A stretch of DNA of 64,000 bases. It comes from Prostheceraeus crozeri (lineage: Eukaryota > Platyhelminthes > Polycladida > Euryleptidae). The DNA is taken from NCBI GenBank assembly GCA_907163375.1, contig CAJQUW010009000.1, forward strand, positions 62,001-126,000, read 5' to 3'. Under the pieces are notes generated by a model. It was given only the letters and a program-made list of their open reading frames with translations. It was not told the origin of the DNA and ran no database searches. Position 1 is the stretch's first letter; each line of letters begins with the position of its first letter. The position numbers and the translations under genes were made by a program. Below are positions 57,280 through 64,000 of the stretch, in pieces.

Positions 57280-58614
57280 CTAACTTATCCTTGACATCTT
57301 TCCATTAAGAATTTCAATAGAATATTTTACATCTTCTAGCAATAAACCATAAGCCATCAATGAAGTTGTGGAATCTTTCTTTTCAATATTAATTGTTACA
57401 TCATAACCAGTCTTGATAATATCTTCAGATTGTGCACTTAAATCGAAACAGAGAACAGGATATAAATGTTCCAATCTCCAGGAGTTAATTGTGGTTCAAC
57501 TCCAAATTCTATACAAAGATTTCGATAAGAATCATATCCTTCTATAAATTGATTATTGGTATCATCGAATCTTAATGGATCAATTGGATATCGGGTTTGA
57601 TTTAATGAAACTTGTAAACTTCGAATTGTATTAATATGGAAGAGATTATTGTTCTTATCAAAACTTGGAGAATTATTTCTTTGAAAAGTAAGCAATAAAT
57701 ATCTTGGAGTATTCGCAGTTCTAGTAAAATGCCAGTTAAATCTTTGTTCGGAAAAAGTTACTGAACTAGCAGTACGCTTTAGAAAATTTACTGGAATTGG
57801 TTTGTTAGTATTTAATCTTTTTGCAATAGCTGTTTCAATCTCTAAACTAGAAGTAATATGCTTAATCCACCATTCAAGTCTATCAATTTTTAAATATGCT
57901 TTTTTTCCACTCTTACCAAAAAAGATTAATTCATTATTTGCTGTACGATGAATTATTAATTAAAATTTTAATTGATATGATATTTTATCATAATCTAAAT
58001 ATCCGAATAATGGAGACAATGACCAATTTACTGTCTGTTTACTTTTCTTGTTAAATTCACGCCTTTCTTTATATGCACTATTGTTTGTTTTATTTAAATG
58101 TTTTGCAATATTTTCTACATCTTTCGCAATTCCTGCTGCATCTGTTCCAGCGTGAGTTAAATCATCAACAATTATACCATCATTAGTATCAGGAAACCAA
58201 CCTTCGATTTCATACTTTTTATTATTTTCACCAATTATTACAAATCTAAGCATTGTATCAATTACACCTGGAGAATCACTTATTGTTTCTATATTTTGAG
58301 TTGCAACATCTAAACGCATTTGTGTAAATAATCTTGGAAAAAAATTATTCTCTAGTGCAATATTATCGGTTTCTGGTAATGGTGTTGTAAAATTGGCATC
58401 ACTATACAAAGAATATTCACAGTGTAAAAATGAATCAGGTAGATATATATAACTCTGCTGATTATCAACTTCAAAGATTAAATCTCCTCCAGTATTTACT
58501 CTACTGGAAGATCCGGGGATTCATAGCAATTCTTATATAGTCATTCTTTTTTTGATTATAACTAACACCTGGTGGTTTATCTAATTCAAATTTATTTTCG
58601 ATAAGCGAAGACAT
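57280..58614 (-). pseudogene. Hexon-like major capsid protein, three breaks
   Basis: About 440 codons on the minus strand. The start ATG at 58614 opens MSSLIENKFEL. A phase change in a C4 run near 58515 is followed by a long frame to a TAA at 57960-57962; the same frame then continues to about 57475, where a second phase change leads to the last part ending at 57280. Recognisable stretches include FFPRLFTQMRLD, WFPDTNDG, LEWWIKHITSSLEIETAI and, at the end, YPVLCFDLSAQSEDIIKTGY. This pattern is that of the double-jelly-roll major capsid proteins of Polintons/adintoviruses, which form the icosahedral shell. The breaks prevent a complete product. Confidence 0.7.
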
Positions 58615-58664
58615 TTTTATAAAAAATAATTTGACTTTTTGTTTTTCTCACACACAGAAAAAAT

Positions 58665-58770
58665 TCTGCTAAAATAATTTTACTAAAATAATTTTACTAA
58701 AAAAATTTTGCTAAGAAAATTTTGCTAAGAAAATTTTGCTAAGAAAATTTTGCTAAAAAAATTTTACTAA
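58665..58770. repeat. 14-bp AT-rich tandem repeat
   Basis: About seven units of GCTAAGAAAATTTT or close variants between two minus-strand virion genes. Confidence 0.85.
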
Positions 58771-58781
58771 AAAACATAATT

Positions 58782-59369
58782 TTAGAATTTTGCTAGACCA
58801 GCTCCGCTACAGCTTTGCTGGTTAAACCGAAGGTTGCTATTAATAGCATTACCTCTTATTTCTTCAATTGAAAGAACCGTAGGTTCAATTGAACGTTTTA
58901 TGGCTACGCCTGATTTCTTCTTATGTTTGCTATCAGACGGAGCTCCCCTCCTCAAGGTTTCCCCAACAGCAATGTTAGCAATTTTATTTTTTGTTTCCTC
59001 TGAAAGTTTTTTTAAATTTTTTAGTTCTTCGGAATCATTCCTAAGTTTACGAATAGCTTCTAGTTGTTTTAATTCGTTTTGAGACTTGACAGCATTTGAT
59101 ATTGCACTAGCTGTACTACCTATAGCAGCTGCTCCTTTTGCAGCAGATGTAATCAAATCTTTATTATTTTTAATTAAGTTAACGATACTTCCAATACCAG
59201 AAAAGATGCCAGCCCCTTCTTTTTGGACGGCACCTGCGGTGCCTAGGAACTTTTGTGTTCCGACTGTTTCTCTATTATCATAATGATAAACAGGATTCAT
59301 TCGTGGTTCATGAGCAATTCTTTGATTTGAAGCAAAATGTTTAAGATTGTGTTTATAAATTATAGGCAT
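58782..59369 (-). CDS. Amphipathic minor virion protein
   Basis: Intact frame of 195 residues. Residues 48-98 contain GAGIFSGIGSIVNLIKNN followed by an Ala/Gly-rich helix and a coiled-coil segment, reminiscent in layout (not provably homologous) of membrane-active minor capsid proteins such as adenovirus pVI. A double hairpin at 59230-59262 is translated in frame near residues 36-46, and another near 58872-58915 around residue 155. The C-terminal codons (58797-58830) also form hairpins. Confidence 0.6.
   Translation of the reverse strand: MPIIYKHNLKHFASNQRIAHEPRMNPVYHYDNRETVGTQKFLGTAGAVQKEGAGIFSGIGSIVNLIKNNKDLITSAAKGAAAIGSTASAISNAVKSQNELKQLEAIRKLRNDSEELKNLKKLSEETKNKIANIAVGETLRRGAPSDSKHKKKSGVAIKRSIEPTVLSIEEIRGNAINSNLRFNQQSCSGAGLAKF
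59230..59262. repeat. Double hairpin inside virion gene
   Basis: GGCACC-TGC-GGTGCC, TA, GGAAC-TTTTGT-GTTCC. Read in frame on the minus strand. Confidence 0.8.
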
Positions 59370-59413
59370 TTTTTAGGATTAAATTTGACTTTTGGGAAAA
59401 AATATTTACGATC

Positions 59414-59440
59414 GGCTAAAGCCTCGAGGACCTTTGGTCC
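59414..59440. repeat. Intergenic double hairpin
   Basis: GGC-TAAA-GCC, TCGA, GGACC-TTT-GGTCC, between two minus-strand genes. Confidence 0.75.
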
Positions 59441-59455
59441 GTTTAAGATTTGCGT

Positions 59456-60333
59456 TTGTGAATGGACAACAACTTCGAGATAACTTTATTAATTGACTGT
59501 TGCACTTTATCTATTGCGTCAAGCAGCGTGTGATGTACTTTAATTTCTTTTCTATTAACTTGCATTTTCTGCTGATTAATCTTCAACGCCGTTTTAAGAG
59601 CATTTAACTTAATTTATAGAACATCTAATTGTCTTTTAACAGAATCCAGCTGTTCTTGATTTTCTTTAGAGTATTCTTGTAAATTTTTCTTTAATTCATT
59701 TTCTAAATTGATTTTAAGAGTTTTCATTTTATCAACTCTTTGATTAAGTGAGTTTACTTCATTTATTGTTCTATTCATCTTTTTCATTTGTTGAGTAATT
59801 TTAGAACTCAATTCATCAACACTTTTTTGGAATGTAGTTTGTAACTGCTTTAAATTTTTTTAAATTCTTTCAGGTAGTTTTTCTATTTCATCTTCTAATT
59901 GTTCTTTTAACATTTTTATCTGATGTTTATTTTTAATGACTGCAGATTTTAAATTTATAGAAAGTAATATTAAAAATTTTTGATTGTTCTGAAATCTTTT
60001 TAAAAAGTTTTGCTATATCTGCTTCTAGCTCTCTATCCTTTTTTATCAAGTTTTAATAGTTTTTCGTTTAATGATTTGTCATTAAGTTTTAGCAACTTTA
60101 ATTCATTCATCAGTGGAAACCAAAACATCGGTTATATATTTTTCTTTTAAATCATTGATTTGTGTATCAACATATTGTTTATTTGTCAACTCTGTATTTT
60201 GTTGCGGAAGAATAGAAAGATGCAATGGACCAGATAAAACGTCTCCAGTTTTCATGATATAATTTTCTATTTCTATTTCTAATTCACGATTATTCGGAAC
60301 ATGTGCACCTCCACCAACATTTGGTAACATCAT
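59456..60333 (-). pseudogene. Fibre-like coiled-coil virion protein, frameshifted
   Basis: The start at 60333 opens MMLPNVGGGAHVPNNREL. Residues 27-60 hold YIMKTGDVLSGPLHL and TNKQYVDTQINDLKE, a motif pair shared by many phage tail-fibre and viral spike proteins. After a stop at 60103 the minus strand continues in shifting phase with Lys/Leu/Glu-rich coiled-coil (for example 59614-59811, MSSKITQQMKKMNRTINE). This suggests a trimeric fibre with the head to 59456. At least three frame changes. A receptor-binding role is inference. Confidence 0.55.
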
Positions 60334-60379
60334 TTTTTAACAATAAAAAAATAAAATTTTTTCTAATAAAAATAAAAAA
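60334..60379. promoter_or_regulatory. Divergent intergenic gap
   Basis: Only 46 bp, almost all A and T, separate the start codons of the minus-strand virion genes and the plus-strand replication genes. A shared bidirectional promoter is implied by position; no TATA box can be singled out in such sequence. Confidence 0.4.
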
Positions 60380-61706
60380 ATGGAAAAACCAAATTTAAAA
60401 AAATTATATTCGCCCGCATCATCCTGTTCTTCTTATTCGACGAGATCAACGGGATTTGAAAATAAATGTTTTGATAATAATAATAATAATAATCCATGTA
60501 TAGATGTTAATCTTTTGTTTGAATTACAAGCCGAAATATTTAGAGAACAGACTAAAGGTTTACCTTCTATAGAAACTAATTATTGTTTATTTCCGGGGGA
60601 TCCATTTATTAAATTTATGGATATTGTTAGTAAATATAATGATGTAGCTTATGTGGAATTAAATAAAGAAAATATGGTTATTATTGGTCATAATAATGTT
60701 TATGGTTTTATTAGAGCAGTTTTGCCGATTAGTAATACTGATTGGATAGGAACTAAAATTATTAATTATATCAATATTAAAGAATTAGTTAAAAAATTAA
60801 AATCTTTTTCGAAAGAAAAAATTAGATTATTTGTTGACGATCAAAATCAATATAACATTCACATAGAGAGTAAAAAAACATAATGAAGAATTATTATGTC
60901 AAGTTTATTATAGAGACACAATTTATAAACGAGAAACATTAGAAATGCCGCAAAGATATGATGATGATACTTATATAGGATTATATTCAAACTTAAATAT
61001 TAATTTGTTAAAATCTTATATAAATGGTTTAGCTCAAAAAGAGAAAATTTATATGTCGACTACACCTTATACTATTAACAATGACCATAATCATAATCAT
61101 AATAATCCTCTGAATCATATTGAAGAAACTGATAATATAAATGATGATTCTGTAACATCTGAAAAAGGTGTAAATGGTAAAAAAGATTATAAAAATTTAA
61201 GTGAAGAAAAATTTATATCTCATAGTGATGTACATGATATTAATACTACATATAATCAAAATTTATCTAAATTTCATTTTCTTACAATTGAAAATAATAA
61301 TGATGGTATAGTTGAAGATACTGTTAGACAACTATGTGTCGGGTCTACAAAATTTAAATTAGGATTTACATCTAATCAATTTAAAATTTTATCATCTTTA
61401 ATAAAAACTAAAAGTGATTCAGATTATGGTGGTGTTATTAAATTTTCCAAAAGAGATCAAAGACCAATATTTTTCTCTATTATATTATTATCAGATAAAA
61501 GATGTAATTTAGAATTAGATATTCCAATAAGAGAATGGTATCCTATCATGGAAGGGCATCCTATACCAAAAAGTGTAATTTATGATGTTGAAGAAACAAT
61601 TTATGATGATGATGAAGAATCAATTGATGATGATGATGAAGAATCAATAGTTAGTGAAAATAAATTTAAATTATCTTTTGATAAAACATTATATGATGAA
61701 ACTTAA
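60380..61706 (+). pseudogene. Unknown acidic two-part protein upstream of polymerase
   Basis: Two frames (60380-60883, 60945-61706) are probably one gene broken at an A7 run near 60871. The first part has a Ser-rich N-terminus and an Asn run, then a compact domain (NKENMVIIGHNNVYGFIRAV, KIRLFVDDQNQYNIHI). The second has a Lys/Asp linker, a domain with KFKLGFTSNQFKILSSLI and FFSIILLSDKRCNLELDI, and a highly acidic tail. The paired beta-rich domains and the position before the polymerase make a sliding-clamp-like role conceivable, but I see no proof. Otherwise unrecognised. Confidence 0.45.
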
Positions 61707-61745
61707 TATGATAAAACTTAATATGATAAAACTTAATGTGATAAA
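61690..61745. repeat. 15-bp tandem repeat after stop codon
   Basis: Three to four units of ATGATAAAACTTAAT covering the end of the acidic gene and its 3' flank. Confidence 0.85.
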
Positions 61746-62119
61746 GAAAATAAAATAACTTAAGAATGTGAAATATATAATAATATATGATAACTCTCAA
61801 GTCCTTGATATTAGAATGTTTATATCTAAAATTAAAACACAAATTTTTCTTTAAAAAATAAAAAATGGGAAATACCAAGTTTTATTGTGTCTTATGTAAA
61901 AAAAAGTTGCAAACAAAAAGAAGTTATCAATCTCATTTAAATAGTAAATTGCATTTACAAAATGTAGATCGAGTTGATGAAGGAAATATATTAAAATTAA
62001 ATAGTTATAAAAAACTATCTAGAAACATTGCCTACTGATATAAAAGTTAAAAAAATGTTTGATGATTATTCACATTCGGAATATAAAAAAGTTTTTAATA
62101 GTGAAGATGAGACCATACA

Positions 62120-62144
62120 AACCGAAGGTTCTAGGGCTTCGCCC
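62120..62144. repeat. Double hairpin inside polymerase, 1
   Basis: AACC-GAA-GGTT, CTA, GGGC-TTC-GCCC. Translated as TEGSRASP. Confidence 0.85.
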
Positions 62145-62217
62145 GTACCAGATGGAAGATATTTATTTAGCGATACTGATGAATTTGATGAAGCTGAACG
62201 AACCGATGAAGCGGAAC

Positions 62218-62242
62218 GAACCGAAGGTTCTAGGGCTTCGCC
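62218..62242. repeat. Double hairpin inside polymerase, 2
   Basis: GAACC-GAA-GGTTC, TA, then GGC-TTC-GCC. It follows an 18-bp tandem duplication (GATGAAGCKGAACGAACC) and is translated as RTEGSRASP. Confidence 0.85.
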
Positions 62243-62280
62243 ATTAACAGATATAAAATATTTATTTAATGAATCTGTTC

Positions 62281-62306
62281 GAACCGAAGGTTCCAGGGCT
62301 TCGCCC
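62281..62306. repeat. Double hairpin inside polymerase, 3
   Basis: GAACC-GAA-GGTTC, CA, GGGC-TTC-GCCC. Flanked by GTTC and GTTG, a possible short target repeat. Confidence 0.85.
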
Positions 62307-63825
62307 GTTGAACATAATGAAACCGATGAAACTTTTTATAATGTATTAACAAATTTTTATAATATATTTAAGAAATCTTTCAAATGTTATATGAATGTAG
62401 AAGTACTTTATACAAAAAATGGACCTGATGGAATTCCTGAAGAAATAATACAAGGACATTTTACAAATTCACAAGAAATTCATAATGTAAATGATATACA
62501 ACCCATATTTGAATCGATGATACTTAAATTAGAAAATTGTATAATTGAAGCCCAGTTACGTGAATCTGGTTGGAGATTTGTTAAAATACTATCTAAGAAA
62601 ATAGTAATTGATAAATATAAAAATAATACTGGTGGTAGTTATATTCCTTTACCTTTCAGTTCACCACAAATAATCAACATAAAAAATGAAGATGATTATT
62701 GTTTTCTGTGGAGTATTATAGCACATTTACATCCTGCAGAATATCATAAAGAAAGACTAAGTCATTACAATAAAGAAGAATACATAAATGAATTTGATCT
62801 TTCTGATGGCTTAGATGAATTTCCATATGATTATAATAGGTTAAAAAAGTTTCATAAAAAGAATAAAAATTTAATAGAAGTAAATGTTTTTGAATTAAAT
62901 GTGAATTATGTTTCTATTGGTAAAATTACTCCACTTTACTCAGATTCAAAAAAATTTTATTTGAATAATAAAAATTTATGTCAATCAGAAATAGTATATA
63001 ATGATAGGGGAAATTACATGCATCATAATATTTTTTACCAAAGAAATATAATATGTACTGAAAATTTTCAAACTGTTAAAACACTATCACCAATAATGAT
63101 TAATCATAATAATTATAAAGGACGTAATTATAATTATGATTATGATTCCGATTATTTATCTTTAGAATATCAACAAAAATTACAAAATTTAAATGAAAGT
63201 TTACAAAAATGTAAAACAGATTATCAACAACAAACAAAAATATTAGTACAAGAATATGGTCATAATTATCAAAATAAGATAGAAACGATTCAAAAATTAA
63301 ATGAAGACAATAAAGAATTAAATAATGAAGAAAATGAAACCAATCAAAAAAAATGAATCTTTAAAAAAATGTCTACAACAATATAAAGAACAATATGATA
63401 AAGAATATAGTTATCAGCTACAAATATTAAATCAAAATTTTCATCGAAATACATTTAATCTTACAAAAGAAATTGATGAAACACATGAAATATATCAAGA
63501 TAAATTTGAAAAATTAAAACAAACAAAACAGCCAGCACAAGCGAATATATTATATTATCAGGGTCATTTTATATTGTGTAAAGATGTTTCTATATCACAA
63601 AAACTTCAGATAATGCCAATTTTCCTTGTCTCCAATGTATGACAAGTTTTAGAACTAAAGAAGAAATGAATAGACATTTGGAGAATTGCCAACAAAATGA
63701 AGCAGTCAGAAACACATTTCCTAAAGATGATTATTTAGAATATAATAAATGGTATTTTAAAAATAAAGTACCCTTTACTATTTATTGTGTTTTTGAAGCA
63801 TATAATGTTAATATGACACAAAATC

Positions 63826-63893
63826 GAACGGAAAGTTCCAGGGCTTAGCCCGATTGTGATAATTGTACGGGCCAAGCCCTAGAACCTTCGGTT
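63826..63893. repeat. Two inverted double hairpins inside polymerase
   Basis: 63826-63851 (GAAC/GTTC and GGGC-TTA-GCCC) and, in opposite orientation, 63869-63893 (GGGC-CAA-GCCC, TA, GAACC-TTC-GGTT), 17 bp apart. The first contains TAG at 63846-63848. Confidence 0.85.
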
Positions 63894-64000
63894 TTTAATT
63901 ATGAAAAAAGTGCAGCTGAACAAGGTAAAGAAAAATATTTATTTGAACAAAAACCATTATGTTGGGGAATGTACATTCATTCAAATTATCCTGAATTATT

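Larger units (their letters stand above)
52881..64000. mobile_element. Polinton/adintovirus-like integrated DNA virus, left part
   Basis: Gene set: adenain-like protease, retrovirus-type integrase, PLA2-like domain, hexon-like capsid protein, hydrophobic and amphipathic virion proteins, fibre-like protein, and protein-primed family B polymerase. This set defines Polinton/Maverick elements that encode virions (adintoviruses). The packaging ATPase and penton protein are not seen and may lie past 64000. The left border is uncertain (52486-53190). The DNA is visibly more AT-rich than the rest of the window. Several genes are broken, so this copy is a genomic relic or contains sequence errors. Confidence 0.85.
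61866..64000 (+). pseudogene. Protein-primed family B DNA polymerase, N-terminal part
   Basis: The gene starts at the ATG 61866 with a C2H2 zinc finger (YCVLCKKKL ... SHLNSKLH), then passes through frames 62028-63356, 63325-63642 and 63639-63848. Landmarks: IKNEDDYCFLWSIIAHLHP near 62680-62740, a block found N-terminal to the polymerase in this class; a long coiled-coil; a second zinc-binding cluster (CLQCMTSFRTKEEMNRHLENC, 21 residues apart, at about 63630-63690); then the exonuclease I region FTIYCVFEAYN, where Val stands in place of the usual Asp. Phase changes fall in A-runs near 62014 and 63346 and near 63600. Five double hairpins lie in the gene; the one at 63826-63851 contains a TAG. 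The polymerase domain itself lies beyond the window. Confidence 0.7.

Overview
The window is nuclear DNA from an animal, most likely an aquatic invertebrate; I cannot name the species. The grounds are long AT-rich spacers with no bacterial-style operons, a secreted PAN/C-type lectin gene pair, many eukaryotic transposons (Tc1/mariner, hAT, piggyBac, Crypton, several LINEs, a Penelope-like element, tRNA-derived SINEs), and at the right end the left 11 kb of an integrated Polinton/adintovirus-like DNA virus. Apart from the two lectin genes I see no convincing intact host gene. Nearly everything else that codes is a mobile-element relic.

Layout. 1-4.3 kb: two decayed Tc1-like transposons and two copies of a hAT-type MITE with perfect 8-bp target duplications. 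4.3-7 kb: AT-rich spacer. 7.1-7.9 kb: a frameshifted tyrosine recombinase of Crypton type. 8.6-12.8 kb: copy A of a duplicated block holding lectin gene A, a 21-bp minisatellite of 18 units and a CACTA-ended MITE. 13.3-14.9 kb: a Tc1-like element. 14.9-19.4 kb: a LINE broken by a hAT-like element. 20.7-27.3 kb: copy B of the lectin block, bracketed by two 0.6-kb direct repeats and carrying a 2.2-kb piggyBac element whose empty site survives in copy A. 28.7-30.5 kb: LINE reverse transcriptase, then a 1-kb MITE. 31.8-33 kb: an internally deleted IS630/Tc1 element. 33.4-37.1 kb: a composite TIR element holding a nested MITE and a near-perfect 0.8-kb palindrome. 38.2-39.4 kb: a hAT-like element inserted into an inverted copy of itself. 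39.5-52.5 kb: fragments of piggyBac, LINE, mariner, Penelope, pogo and SINE elements. 53-64 kb: the virus-like element.

The virus-like element is much richer in A+T than its surroundings. Its layout is: unknown left gene (+), 123-bp tandem repeats, adenain-like cysteine protease (+), then on the minus strand integrase fused to a PLA2-like domain, a small glycine-rich hydrophobic protein, a hexon-like major capsid protein, an amphipathic minor virion protein and a coiled-coil fibre-like protein, then across a 46-bp divergent gap an unknown acidic protein (+) and a protein-primed family B DNA polymerase (+) that runs off the window. Frameshifts, stops and lost catalytic residues show it is a decayed (or partly mis-assembled) copy.

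The most unusual signal is a family of 25-33-bp GC-rich double hairpins scattered inside and between the genes of the virus-like element. One copy is flanked by a perfect 6-bp direct repeat and supplies a stop codon inside the protease; another supplies a stop in the polymerase; another sits exactly at the PLA2/integrase junction. They resemble, in architecture only, the mobile double-hairpin elements known from some fungal mitochondrial genomes.
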